Source: Litsea cubeba (Eukaryota > Streptophyta > Magnoliopsida > Laurales > Lauraceae). Taken from it: DNA of 64,000 nt. Shown piece after piece: positions 20,312 through 33,039 of this stretch. The stretch is taken from assembly GCA_012931725.1 (NCBI GenBank), contig WHSA01000890.1:186001-250000 (forward strand), in the 5' to 3' direction. A program made the translations under genes and the position numbers. Numbering within the stretch: the first letter of the stretch is position 1; the number at the start of each line of letters is the position of its first letter. A model generated the notes under the pieces. It saw nothing but the letters and a program-made list of their open reading frames with translations, had not been told where the DNA came from and did no database searches.

Positions 20312-22435
20312 TGTCACACCCCGAAACCGGGCCCTGCAGTGGACCGATCCCGGAGTGCGAAATTTTGGGATAATTTGAAACTTTTTGTCATAGTTCCCAA
20401 GATCCGCGTGAATGAGGATAATCACATTCCAACACCATCAGAGTATATTTTTCGCGGAAGCTAAACATGGTGTTACGACCCGGAATCCGTGGCCATCGGG
20501 TTCCGTGTCGCACGCAACCAATATCACAAGCCATCAATAAACAGACTGGCATAAATCATATATCTGAACACACTGAGCTGGTAGTAACAAATCTATTATT
20601 TCCCATATTCAAATTACAATTAACAAGTGTCTTAATTACAAACCCAATGAAAAGGCTAATGAAGCCATACAACAATAAATCCAGCTAAACAGAATACTAC
20701 CCTCAATATTAGATACGAACTCCAGTGCCATACTTGACATCTAAATGATATCAACGGGCAGCCTCTCACGTCAGACCTGCGGTCCCACCGCCTCCTCTGA
20801 TCAAACACCTAAAAACAAAAAGAGCAGAATCTGGCACCAAACAAATAAGGGTCAGACACGACGGTCTGGCAAGCAAATAATCAAGTAATATGAAACAAGA
20901 GAACATACATAAAACCTGGTGAAATCATCGTAAAACTGAATAAAGAGCCTAACCAATAATAACAATAAATCACGATAAAACGATCGAAAGACCGAGCATA
21001 AATATCAAGACAAATAAACGAACAGTCTCTAAAGCATAAATGTCTCGAAAAGATAACCACCTAAGCAAAACATTTAATAATTGGAAATACATTTAAAACT
21101 GAATAGTAGGGACAATACAATAAAGATCGATATCGTAAACATTAAACAAATCAAAGCATAAAAAGTATAGCCGACAAGAATCATAAACTAAAGTAATGTG
21201 CAGATAAAACCTTGGCGACCACAAATAGCTAAATCCTCCTATTACCGAAGTAATAAGAGCAGACAGAGCGTAGCCACTGAACGTGGTACTAAAAATAGGA
21301 TCAGAACCGTAGCCATACAAATGGGACCGGCAGATCAGAAATCAGAACCGTAGCCATACAAATGGGACCGGCAGATAAAACCGTTGCCATGGTCGGTACA
21401 AACAGAATCCAAGCTGCAGCTGGCGGACAAACTAAAGATCCCAAGCCAGGTGATCAGCCCGACAAGGTGACCTAAGCCTAGTGGTGCCTTTAGTTTTCAA
21501 ACTCAAACCGATACAAATCTAACATAATACTAATCCCTTTGGCTCAGGGGCTCACACCACATAGCTCTGGCCCCGTCTTGCCTCGGGGTTTTGTTTTCGA
21601 AATCATAGCCTCTTTGGCTCATGGGCTCGCACCACATAGCTCTGGCCCCGTCTTGCCTCGAGGTTTTTATTTTCAAATACTAGTGTTAACAAAACAATAG
21701 TCTTATCGAAGAAATCCCGAATGTGACGAACATACTCCAAATCTCTTTTCAAATCGAATCGGAGAAAACATACGAATATCCATGATAAACCGTTCAAATA
21801 TACATCAAAGTGATTTGTATAAAATCATACGATCAACCCTTTCGCACATGGGAAGACACATGATTTTATAGCAAATCACCGATGATATTCAAAATAGTTT
21901 ACCCAAGAATACAAATACAAATACAAACACAAATACATAGTCTGACTTGAAATGGAATGGACAGTGGAGAATGACTTAATGACTTACCAAGGAACCATCT
22001 CAATGCACATTTAACCTTTAAACATTGATTGATAGAGAGTGTGTTTGATGCCAATGAAAATCCATAATGTTTAAATGATAAAGTGCGCATTGAGACACGG
22101 AAGGTTCCCGAGTAATTCCACATACATTCATTCTCACCATGATCCCATTCCCATTTCACAAACTTTCCAAGTATTACAAGAAAATCCAAACTCTTTAAAA
22201 CAGGCCTATAGTTGGCCTTAATCCAAGTCCAATAGTCCTTAATGATAATCCAAAAACCAACCTTAATCAAGCCTACAAAACAAGTTTTAAAACGGTCCAA
22301 AACTAATCCTTGAATATCTCACAAACAAATTCTTAAAAACTAATCCAAACTAGTCTTTGAATGACCTACAAAACAGGTTTTGAAAACAGCCCAAAACCAA
22401 ACTTGAATTGCCCACCAAACAGATTTTTAAATCCG

Positions 22436-22625
22436 CCCAAAACTAGACCTGAACCAGGCCCACAAACAGATTTTTAAAACAACCCAAAACTAGACCTGAA
22501 CCAGGCCCACAAACAGATTTTAAAACAACCCAAAACTAGACCTGAACCAGGCCCACAAACAGATTTTAAAACAACCCAAAACTAGACCTGAACCAGGCCC
22601 ACAAACAGATTTTAAAACAGCCCAA
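22436..22625 (-). repeat. 46-47 bp tandem repeat in LARD LTR
   Basis: Four near-identical units containing ACTAGACCTGAACCAGGCCC start at about 22442, 22489, 22535 and 22581; more diverged units extend to both sides. The same array is in the right LTR at about 28630-28820. Confidence 0.85.
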
Positions 22626-22766
22626 TGTCAGGCCCTAAAATGACCCAACATCAGGTCTTAAAATGGCCCAAAGACTGATTTGAATCAGGCCCAAGGAAGC
22701 CCCTAAAAATCTGGCCCACAAACAATCCAATCACGGGCCCAAACCAAACCCAGACTGAGCTGGGCC

Positions 22767-22847
22767 TCGCTCGAGCGAACCAGGTCCGCTCGAGCGGACC
22801 CAGACAGTAGCTGGGTCGCTCGAGCGGCCCAGTGGGTCGCTCGAGCG
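22767..22847. repeat. Four CGCTCGAGCG palindromes in LARD LTR
   Basis: CGCTCGAGCG occurs at 22767, about 22786, 22817 and 22838 within a G/C-rich island in otherwise A/T-rich DNA. The second is the core of the perfect 18-bp palindrome GGTCCGCTCGAGCGGACC (22782-22799). The right LTR carries the cluster at about 28962-29043 (third site altered), and the plus-strand relative carries a rearranged version at 42402-42483. Confidence 0.85.
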
Positions 22848-24220
22848 GACTGGGCCTGCCCAGTCCAGCCCGGCTGTGCAGATTTTCCATTTCTTTGCAT
22901 TTTTTTTTTCTGATTTTTCTTTCCTTTCCTTCCATACAAAATTGCACAATACTCTGGGCCCTTTCTTGACCTTCTAAACTCCTCAAATCACCATCCATGA
23001 TCCAACCAATTGATCAAACACAACACTTTTTCAAAGATCAAAGTTTTCTCCCTTTCATTGGACACCATACTTAACACACAAGGAAGACTAATTTTTCAAG
23101 ATGACTAAAGTGAAAACCAAATTCCCAACTCATTGTACAATAGCAACATAAATGAAAATCAATATAACCTTGCTTCATTCATTCAAAGTAAATCCATAAT
23201 TAATAAAGGATTAGAACAACATGAGGAAAAACCATGGAACCAAACAAGAAACCTACAAACATCATATTAATTGAAAATTTCACTTGCCTCTAGCCAAGAT
23301 ATGAGCAAAATCACTCTCCAAACAATGCCTTAGAGCCTCAAGCTTCAAATCTACAAAAACCCCAAAATTTTCGCAAGAAAACCCTAAAATGTCAAGATGG
23401 GTAAACCTCCAAGAAAAACCCTAGCAATAGGGTTTAAAACACTCCAAATGGAGAGGAAAACAAGAATCTCAAGAAAGAAATGACATTGCAAACCTTGAGG
23501 AGTCCTAACAAAGAAGAGAGGCTTGAATGAGGGTCTTTCCTAAGCTCAAAATCCTTGCAAATGGGTTCTTTGGGAAGCTAAGAGGAAGGAGAACCTTGGG
23601 AGATCATTCCTCCATGAGAGCTCCAAGAGAGAGGTGTTTCAGATGAGAGAGAAAGAGTGGGAAGAGAGGGAAAGAGCCAAGCTCCAAACCCTTGCTGGAA
23701 ACGAAATGGAGGAGAAGGAGGAGGGTTCCCCTCTTATAAGATGGGTCTTGTGGGCCCCAAACTTCACAAGGCTGAAACTCACATTTGCGGGCCCCGAACG
23801 AAAACGACGAAGAAGACAAAAACGATCGGCGAAATATCTACTTTCCAAAAAGTATATTTTCCCCAAATTCTGAAATTTTCAAAATTCATGGACAGATTTA
23901 GTGAAAATGTCATTTTTGCCCATTTTCCTCGAAAAACGTGATTTCTGAGTATCGAATCGAATGATCAAAACATGCAAGTTGTTAAACTTCATCCAAATGA
24001 GTCAAAATATGTCAAATCCAGAATTTTTAGAAATTAAAAGTAATTTCTCATAAAAATACAAATCATATGGGCCGGGTCAAACCAAAGTCAACGGTCTTCA
24101 AGGCTATGAAAAAATCCGGTCAAACTCAAAAACGAGGTCAAACTAAATCAAATCTCACTTAGAAAGATAAACCACGATTAAAACAATACTAAACAAAAGA
24201 ACTGGGGTCGAGATCTTACA

Positions 24221-26505
24221 TCCTCCCCCCCTTAGAATCCATTTGGTCCTCCAAATGGTCTAAACCAAATCGAAATCGAAAACCCAAAAAGACAAGCAAA
24301 AACACTGACACCCTACGCTAAACCTCGGCAACTGAGACATCCTCTTATCAAACCTGACGTTGAGATGCACGGTCAACAACATTCTGATTCGGTTGAAGGC
24401 TTCACACTATTCCACATATATGTTCGAAAACATACTTCTCTGACTAAACTGGTGCCCAACACTCCTAAGTATCCTTCGTGTCATCTGTCGTTCCTGCACT
24501 GAATCATTTCTTTTACTCACCTTGTCAGTCGCTGTCGGTCTAAGAAACTGCAAGTTCTGTCTCTTTCTATCAGTTTGGGATCCTGTGCCTTAAGTCCTAC
24601 AAAGCTGTACACGGTGCTTCCGATGCTTGTACGAAGATGTGATCGTAGACATGTTTTCACTGAAAAAATTCCCACTTCGAAAATTCCTGGAATTCCATAC
24701 GCCTACTTACGCTGTATCATTCAGATTCTTGGCTCCAAAAATACCGTCAATACTTCTTCATTCTGAAATCACAACTCCAAATTTCCAATCTTTCTATGCT
24801 GTACTCAGAATTCTTGCCCACATCTGATTCTATCTACTTGTTGTCCTTGATCTCTTACCTGATACAGTGTTATCAATAAAACACACCTACTAATCTGATG
24901 TCAATCCCTGAAGAACTGAAACTTTCAATCCAAGTCTTGAATGATGTTGATTCTCTCATAAATTCAACTTTGCCTCCAACTGTACTGGTACACATCCTGA
25001 CATCCATCCACCCTTCAATTCACACACTACCAAACTCCAGCCATAAACTATTACAACTCATCCAGTCAATGAGAAACAAATCTTAAAATCTTAAACATAG
25101 GGACTAAAACTATCACTTAGCGAAATCTCATCACTTTAAAACATAGTAGAAACCGAACCTTCAACTTGTCAAGTAAAGCTTAATAAATAAAGTTTATCAA
25201 AGTTTGAACATGAAACAACATTATTCGTTTTGAAATTCATGTTTTCATAGCCCAACAAATCCTTGAAATACTCAACAATCTCAAATTAGGATTTTCAAAA
25301 ATAAATCAAATTCATGTAGTATAGCCATAAATTAAATTTTATTGAAATCCATTTTCCAACCAAACATATACAAAATCTTGAAATCATTAAGGTTTAGAAA
25401 AATAGATATCAACATTCAAGAAAATTAAAATAAGAGTAAAATTCCAAGATCGTTGTAAAATAATATCTTAAGGAGGTTAGACATAAATCCGAAACACAAA
25501 TCCTTATGAAAACAAAAATCATGCGACTCATGAAAAGAGTATAATAACATAGTTTTATTTCAAAATAAACCTTAAAGAAGAAACATAAATTCATTGTTTA
25601 AACACCACACGGTTAAATCATAGACATTAAGGAAAACATAGTAAAGATGAAAACATCACGAAAATCACTCTCACCAAGAAAAGGAACAACACCAAACTGA
25701 AGTATACTCTTGCACCTGCATGTTGTCCAATCCAATACCTTAAAAGTCGGTGAGATCCACAAGGTTCCCTCTACTGCCGAAAGTTATCTTGACTACAACT
25801 AGCCATCCACTTGGTATCCCTGCTGAACCAACTACACTGGCTAAGCTGCACGTCATGGAAATTCTCAACCAAAATTACGACAAGGCTCATTAAATCTGGG
25901 AAATCCCTGAGTTTCTTGTACCAACTTCTAACCTTACTAACTAAGGATCACTTCTCTCTTCATAGAATCAATAGCTGATATGCCTTTTTGCAGTCCTTCA
26001 TCTTGGAAAGTTGGTCTGGGTTCACCCAAAAATCTACATTTACTTACCTTGATACGCTGCATGACGATCCTTGATTAGCTGAGAGGGGATCTTCAAATGC
26101 TGCTCAAGTCCTACTTTGGCTGGCAAACGCACATGTCTTCTCTCATTAACCACAATGAAGATGCTGAAGACTGGAAGTCTGCTGATGTTCTCCGAAAAAC
26201 AACATACTAATCCACGAGGTTCTCAGTCTCCGACACAAGCACAGACAAAAGACACCGAACAAGGGTATGGAGACTTTAAATTCTCCACCACTAAGGAGGA
26301 AATTTGGCCATCCAAATCTCCTAACAACAGAACTAAAAGAAAAGACAAACCAAATCTCCCGAACTGAAAGAAAAGCCGACTCAAATCCAAAGAAACAAAG
26401 ATACGAGAAAACAAATCGACACAATCTAACGAATCCTCACCACACGTCTTAATGTCTCTAGAGTATTTTATTTCCTAGAAACTAACCAGCTCTGATACCA
26501 AAACC
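24221..26505 (-). other. Non-coding interior of the LARD, with PPT and PBS
   Basis: Begins with TCCTCCCCCCCTT (24221-24233; on the minus strand a polypurine tract next to the LTR) and ends with CCAGCTCTGATACCA (26486-26500; on the minus strand the iMet primer site, five bases from the LTR). Between them I find no retroelement domain in any frame; short ORFs such as 26116-26367 have no recognisable features. Confidence 0.85.
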
Positions 26506-29500
26506 TGTCACACCCCGAAACCGGGCCCTGCAGTGGACCGATCCCGGAGTGCGAAATTTTGGGATAATTTGAAACTTTTTGTTATAGTTCCCAAGATCCG
26601 CGTGAATGAGGATAATCACATTCCAACACCATCAGAGTATATTTTTCGCGGAAGCTAAACATGGTGTTACGACCCGGAATCTGTGGCCATCGGGTTCCGT
26701 GTCGCACGCAACCAATATCACAAGCCATCAATAAACAGACTGGCATAAATCATATATCTGAACACACTGAGCTGGTAGTAACAAATCTATTATTTCCCAT
26801 ATTCAAATTACAATTAACAAGTGTCTTAATTACAAACCCAATGAAAAAGCTAATGAGGCCATACAACAATAAATCCAGCTAAACAGAATACTACCCTCAA
26901 TATTAGATACGAACTCCAGTGCCATACTTGACATCTAAATGATATCAACGGGCAGCCTCTCACGTCAGACCGGCGGTTCCCACCGCCTCCTCTGATCAAA
27001 CACCTAAAAACAAAAAGAGCAGAATCTGGCACCAAACAAATAAGGGTCAGACACGACGGTCTAGCAAGCAAATAATCAAGTAATATGAAACAAGAGAACA
27101 TACATAAAACCTGGTGAAATCATCGTAAAACTGAATAAAGAGCCTAACCAATAATAACAATAAATCACGATAAAACGATCGAAAGACCGAGCATAAATAT
27201 CAAGACAAATAAACGAACAGTCTCTAAAGCATAAATGTCTCGAAAAGATAACCACCTAAGCAAAACATTTAATAATTGGAAATACATTTAAAACTGAATA
27301 GTAGGGACAATACAATAAAGATCGATATCGTAAACATTAAACAAATCAAAGCATAAAAAGTATAACCGACAAGAATCATAAACTAAAGTAATGTGCAGAT
27401 AAAACCTTGGCGACCACAAATAGCTAAATCCTCCTATTACCGAAGTAATAAGAGCAAACAGAGCGTAGCCATTGAACGTGGTACTAAAAATAGGATCAGA
27501 ACCGTAGCCATACAAATGGGACCGGCAGATCAGAAATCAGAACCGTAGCCATACAAATGGGACCGGCAGATAAAACCGTTGCCATGGTCGGTACAAACAG
27601 AATCCAAGCTGCAGCTGGCGGACAAACTAAAGATCCCAAGCCGGGTGATCAGCCCGACAAGGTGACCTAAGCCTAGTGGTGCCTTTAGTTTTCAAACTCA
27701 AACCGATACAAATCTAACATAATACTAATCCCTTTGGCTCAGGGGCTCACACCACATAGCTCTGGCCCCGTCTTGCCTCGGGGTTTTGTTTTCGAAATCA
27801 TAGCCTCTTTGGCTCATGGGCTCGCACCACATAGCTCTGGCCCCGTCTTGCCTCGAGGTTTTTATTTTCAAATACTAGTGTTATCAAAACAATAGTCTTA
27901 TCGAAGAAATCCCGAATGTGACGAACATACTCCAAATCTCTTTTCAAATCGAATCGGAGAAAACATACGAATATCCATGATAAACCGTTCAAATATACAT
28001 CAAAGTGATTTGTATAAAATCATACGATCAACCCTTTCGCACATGGGAAGACACATGATTTTATAGCAAATCACCGATGATATTCAAAATAGTTTACCCA
28101 AGAATACAAATACAAATACAAACACAAATACATAGTCTGACTTGAAATGGAATGGACAGTGGAGAATGACTTAATGACTTACCAAGGAACCATCTCAATG
28201 CACATTTAACCTTTAAACATTGATTGATAGAGAGTGTGTTTGATGCCAATGAAAATCCATAATGTTTAAATGATAAAGTGCGCATTGAGACACGGAAGGT
28301 TCCCGGGTAATTCCACATACATTCATTCTCACCATGATCCCATTCCCATTTCACAAACTTTCCAAGTATTACAAGAAAATCCAAACTCTTTAAAACAGGC
28401 CTATAGTTGGCCTTAATCCAAGTCCAATAGTCCTTAATGATAATCCAAAAACCAACCTTAATCAAGCCTACAAAACAAGTTTTAAAACGGTCCAAAACTA
28501 ATCCTTGAATATCTCACAAACAAATTCTTAAAAACTAATCCAAACTAGTCTTTGAATGACCTACAAAACAGGTTTTGAAAACAGCCCAAAACCAAACTTG
28601 AATTGCCCACCAAACAGATTTTTAAATCCGCCCAAATCTAGACCTGAACCAGGCCCACAAACAGATTTTTAAAACAACCCAAAACTAGACCTGAACCAGG
28701 CCCACAAACAGATTTTAAAACAACCCAAAACTAGACCTGAACCAGGCCCACAAACAGATTTTAAAACAACCCAAAACTAGACCTGAACCAGGCCCACAAA
28801 CAGATTTTAAAACAGCCCAATGTCAGGCCCTAAAATGACCCAACATCAGGTCTTAAAATGGCCCAAAGACTGATTTGAATCAGGCCCAAGGAAGCCCCTA
28901 AAAATCTGGCCCACAAACAATCCAATCACAGGCCCAAACCAAACCCAGACTGAGCTGGGCCTCGCTCGAGCGAACCAGGTCCGCTCGAGCGGACCCAGAC
29001 AGTAGCTGGGTCGCTCGAGCAGCCCAGTGGGTCGCTCGAGCGGACTGGGCCTGCCCAGTCCAGCCCGGCTGTGCAGATTTTCCATTTCTTTGCATTTTTT
29101 TTTTCTGATTTTTCTTTCCTTTCCTTCCATACAAAATTCCACAATACTCTGGGCCCTTTCTTGACCTTCTAAACTCCTCAAATCACCATCCATGATCCAA
29201 CCAATTGATCAAACACAACACTTTTTCAAAGATCAAAGTTTTCTCCCTTTCATTGGACACCATACTTAACACACAAGGAAGACTAATTTTTCAAGATGAC
29301 TAAAGTGAAAACCAAATTCCCAACTCATTGTACAATAGCAACATAAATGAAAATCAATATAACCTTGCTTCATTCATTCAAAGTAAATCCATAATTAATA
29401 AAGGATTAGAACAACATGAGGAAAAACCATGGAACCAAACAAGAAACCTACAAACATCATATTAATTGAAAATTTCACTTGCCTCTAGCCAAGATATGAG

Positions 29501-30416
29501 CAAAATCACTCTCCAAACAATGCCTTAGAGCCTCAAGCTTCAAATCTACAAAAACCCCAAAATTTTCCCAAGAAAACCCTAAAATGTCAAGATGGGTAAA
29601 CCTCCAAGAAACCCTAGCAATCGGGTTTAAAACACTCCAAATGGAGAGGAAAACAAGAATCTCAAGAAAGAAATGACATTGCAAACCTTGAGAAGTCCTA
29701 ACAAAGAAGAGAGGCTTGAATGAGGGTCTTTCCTAAGCTCAAAATCCTTGCAAATGGGTTCTTTGGGAAGCTAAGAGGAAGGAGAAGAACCTTGGGAGAT
29801 CATTCCTCCATGAGAGCTCCAAGAGAGAGGTGTTTCAGATGAGAGAGAAAGAGTGGGAAGAGAGGGAAAGAGCCAAGCTCCAAACCCTTGCTGGAAACGA
29901 AATGGAGGAGAAGGAGGAGGGTTCCCCTCTTATAAGATGGGTCTTGTGGGCCCCAAACTTCACAAGGCTGAAACTCACATTTGCGGGCCCCGAACGAAAA
30001 CGACGAAGAAGACAAAAACGATCGGCGAAATATCTACTTTCCAAAAAGTATATTTTCCCCAAATTCTGAAATTTTCGAAATTCATGGACAGATTTAGTGA
30101 AAATGTCATTTTTGCCCATTTTCCTCGAAAAACGTGATTTCTGAGTATCGAATCGAATGATCAAAACATGCAAGTTGTTAAACTTCATCCAAATGAGTCA
30201 AAATATGTCAAATCCAGAATTTTTAGAAATTAAAAGTAATTTCTCATAAAAATACAAATCATATGGGCCGGGTCAAACCAAAGTCAACGGTCTTCAAGGC
30301 TATGGAAAAATCCGGTCAAACTCAAAAACGAGGTCAAACTAAATCAAATCTCACTTAGAAAGCTAAACCACGATTAAAACAATACTAAACAAAAGAACTG
30401 GGATCGAGATCTTACA
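26506..30416 (-). repeat. 5' LTR of the LARD (right copy)
   Basis: 3911 bp, almost identical to 20312-24220; differences seen by eye are mostly single C/T or G/A changes plus a few 1-5 bp indels. CATCC at 30417-30421 is the target duplication. Confidence 0.93.
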
Positions 30417-30486
30417 CATCCTTCTTTGTATGAGTTTCAAGCCAGACATCCGTATGCGTGATCTCTTTGTCAGGATTTTTTCGCCG
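30417..30486 (-). pseudogene. CACTA second transposase gene, 5' half of the exon split by the LARD
   Basis: Minus strand, open from the acceptor at 30486, encoding a charged segment (RRKNPDKEITHTDVWLETH). It joins 20284-20311 across the LARD insertion. Confidence 0.7.
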
Positions 30487-30573
30487 CTGAAAAATTTTAG
30501 AAGAGAACATCCCGATTACATAAAAAAATTAGATAAATATTAAAAAATAGGAAAATTCATAAATTGTGATTAC

Positions 30574-30870
30574 CAGTTCATCAGCAACCCTCGCTTGCCC
30601 CTTCCTACCGGAGGTGTGTGGGCACCTTATAGCTCGCCTAGCGGCCTTCCCCAGCTTACTCTTTTCTTGTGCTGCATATGTCGAGCACATGTCGATAAAA
30701 CTCTCCCAATCCTCCTTCTTAACAAATTTAGGTACATTCTTTTTTCTATCTGCGTCTGTGTGATATTTAGAATATATGTAACGCTTTAGTTTTGACTTCC
30801 GATTCCTCCAACACTCATTTGCCTTCATAAGTACCCACTCTTTATTATCGATTGGGATTTCATATTTACT
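30574..30870 (-). pseudogene. CACTA second transposase gene, Transposase_24-like exon
   Basis: Acceptor TTTGCAG before 30870 and donor CTG/GTAATC at 30574. It encodes 99 residues including ANECWRNRKSKLKRYIYSKY, W-E-SFIDMCS and KLGKAARRAIRCPHTSGRKG. This pattern is that of the Ptta/En/Spm plant transposase domain (Transposase_24), thought to bind subterminal DNA. No stop in the exon. Confidence 0.82.
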
Positions 30871-30960
30871 CTGCAAAGTAGGTTATTTAGCGAGATAAAT
30901 CAACCAAAAAAACATAAATAATATATGAAAACTGCTTGAACCAAATTCACAATTACTCAC

Positions 30961-31130
30961 AGTTACTGTGTCCCACACTTTCTCCTTCATTACATCGGGC
31001 ACGTTTAACCATTTATCGAATGAGGGCCGTATATTACCCTTCACAGACCGCCCTATCATTGTGGACAAACTAGCTGCATTATCACCGATGGGTTGCCCGT
31101 CAATGTTAAATGTCACCAGGGAGACATGAC
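30961..31130 (-). pseudogene. CACTA second transposase gene, upstream exon
   Basis: Acceptor TTTGTAACAG before 31130, donor GTAACT/GTGAGT at 30961. Encodes FNIDGQPIGDNAASLSTMIG and PSFDKWLNVPDVMKEKVWDTV, wording that precedes the Transposase_24 domain in plant En/Spm proteins. Earlier exons may lie in 31131-31457 but I cannot define them. Confidence 0.72.
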
Positions 31131-31457
31131 CTGTTACAAATGACATATCAACTTATGAGCATTAAAAAAGTTAATATCTCAAATTAACATGAATTGGGAT
31201 ATGCATTTCATACTCTCACGAGAACCACATCGTTGTACTATAGATGCGGTTGCTGACGATGGTTGATCATATGACATAATGCCTGTAACCAAATATGTTA
31301 AATTTTAAATAGATGTTATTAAAATAAAATCAAGTAAAATCTTATATAAAAGATATCAAATTTTTACATTTATGATTTTGTTACATTTTAAAATAATATC
31401 AACATGCAAAATTAATGATACTGTTAAAAAGCAATAAAGAAGACGTCGTACATGTAT

Positions 31458-32172
31458 TTATAGTTCAGTCTCCACATTATCAATGATATCATCTAGTAGT
31501 GCTGCTGTTAAGTCATTTTCATTCGTTCTTCCCTCAAAGACTAGGGGATCTTCAAAAGAGTCCATATCCTCGTATAGATTTCTTGGAACATCCAATACAA
31601 CATGCCATTCTTCATCAGGCCTACTATGATCTTTACAGTAGAAGACTTGAGTTGCTTGATTAGCTAAAATAAATGGCTCATCATCTTCTTTTGTGTTTCT
31701 TTGCAACCTCCCTAAATTAATGTAGACCAAGTTCACTTCTGGATCAACTCTACATCCATGACTGTCTAGACGCACCCAATTACAATAGAATACTACCCGT
31801 TTAAAGTCATAATAATCCAGCTCTAGAATTTGTTTGACTATACTGTAGTAAGCAGATTCTTCATGCACAAGATTCATGTCCTTCGCACTTGCCCTGAAAG
31901 GGGTCAAGGGCATCAATGAGACTCCACTGTTTTGCGTCGTTTTGTTCATTTCTGCCTCTGCTGTATAGAAAGCATATCCATTGACCATGTAGGATGTATA
32001 CGAAATGGCTTGAAAACTTGGTCCATCCGCAAGCCCTTTGAGGGTACAATTTTCTTCATTCTCTAATTGCTTTCTAAGCCAAGGTATGTAATCTAATACC
32101 TTTTTAACTTGAGTACTAGCTCTTTGATATTGATTGCTAGATCTTAGGCTTTCGACGTATTCAGCATAAATC
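31458..32172 (-). pseudogene. CACTA TNP2-type transposase, last exon (DUF4216)
   Basis: Acceptor AATACAG before 32172, open to the stop at 31458-31460. It encodes about 237 residues with VVFYCNWVRLDS and VNLVYINLGRLQ...PFILANQATQVFYCKD, which is the DUF4216 domain that ends plant CACTA TNP2 transposases. The exon is intact, but the gene upstream has stops. Confidence 0.85.
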
Positions 32173-32251
32173 CTGTATTTATTTATGTAGTGTAAATGCT
32201 TTATATATTAAAATAATAAACTTGTTCACATGATCATTAAAATTTACTTAC

Positions 32252-32535
32252 TGCTCCATATCAACATTCTTAGTAGAATGCTTTAGTACCCATTTGCGTG
32301 CTTGCTGATATTGCACATTCTCAAGAATGTAGACCTTCCCATTTTTATCGATAGGATAGGCAACTTCACCTTCCTTGTCCATCCACTCCAACCTTCCTTG
32401 CTTATGGCTTTTTTTGTGCCATCGGGCATGTAATTCATGGCGTACAACATTGCTCTATTTATGAGGTAACACTTAGAAATAGAACCCTCTGGATATGTTT
32501 GATTCACAACATATTGTTTGTATGTTTTCATCTTC
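32252..32535 (-). pseudogene. CACTA TNP2-type transposase exon (after DUF4218), frameshifted
   Basis: Acceptor TTTACCAG before 32535, donor GAGCA/GTAAGT at 32252. The start (KTYKQYVVNQTYPEGSISKC) follows directly on the DUF4218 region. A frameshift near 32390-32400 moves the later part into another frame; the uncorrected frame stops at 32283. Confidence 0.75.
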
Positions 32536-32620
32536 CTGGTAAAAAAAATAAGTAAATTAGATCACAGTGCTACCTTGTGATTAATATTAAGAATCTCAAG
32601 CAATCAAGCATTTTATTTAC

Positions 32621-33039
32621 CTCTCAAAAGGATACATCCATCGATATCTAACGGGTCCACAAACCTGCGCCTCTTCCGCCAAGTGCACAATAAGGTGTGT
32701 CATGGATACGAAAAATGAAGGAGGAAAATACTTTTCAAAAACACATAGTGTTTCCACAACTTTTTCTTTCATCTTTCGCAGTTCTGCACGATTGATTACT
32801 TTTGAACATAAGACATTAAAGAATATTGACAGTTGCCGAATAGCGACACGTAATGGCTTATGGGACTAAAATGCGTGCATCAACAACACTGGTAATAATT
32901 GTTGAAGTAGTATGTGATAATCATGTGACTTAATATTCTTGAGCTCTCTATCCTCCAAGCATACTTTGTGTCTCCAATTTACACTATACCCAATAGGAAC
33001 CTTTAGATGATACAAGGTTTTACAAATTAAATCTTTCTC
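32621..33039 (-). pseudogene. CACTA TNP2-type transposase, DUF4218 region
   Basis: The frame of the main ORF continues after its TAG with the pattern ELKNIKSHDYHILLQQLLPV, then a second in-frame TAG near 32865, then YFPPSFFVSMTHLIVHLAEEA and a donor at 32621 after RWMYPFER. This is DUF4218. Two nonsense codons make it a pseudogene. Confidence 0.82.

Larger units (their letters stand above)
20312..24220 (-). repeat. 3' LTR of the LARD (left copy)
   Basis: 3909 bp. It contains short internal duplications at about 21300-21380 (GATCAGAACCGTAGCCATAC twice) and 21535-21680 (a CACCACATAGCTCTGGCCCC unit twice), a 46-47 bp tandem repeat (22436-22625), a palindrome cluster (22767-22847) and a minus-strand TATA-like CTTATAAGAGG near 23733. 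ORFs up to 133 codons recur in both LTRs but have no recognisable domain. Confidence 0.93.
20312..30416 (-). mobile_element. LARD-type non-autonomous LTR retrotransposon (3.9 kb LTRs, non-coding interior)
   Basis: Left LTR 20312-24220 and right LTR 26506-30416, each TGTCACACCCCG...GATCTTACA on the plus strand, flanked by CATCC (20307-20311 and 30417-30421). On the minus strand the primer site (TGGTATCAGAGCTGG) follows the LTR at 26486-26500 and a polypurine tract (AAGGGGGGGAGGA) precedes the other LTR at 24221. The 2.3 kb interior has no ORF above about 92 codons and no retroelement domain. Large LTRs with a small non-coding interior define LARDs, which need another element's proteins to move. 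The two LTRs look nearly identical, so insertion is recent. Confidence 0.93.

Noticed and set aside
21899..22300. 133-codon minus-strand ORF, also at 28094-28495
   Set aside because: It is present in both LARD LTRs only because the LTRs are duplicates. No family resemblance, and the plus-strand relative at 42.7 kb does not keep it open.
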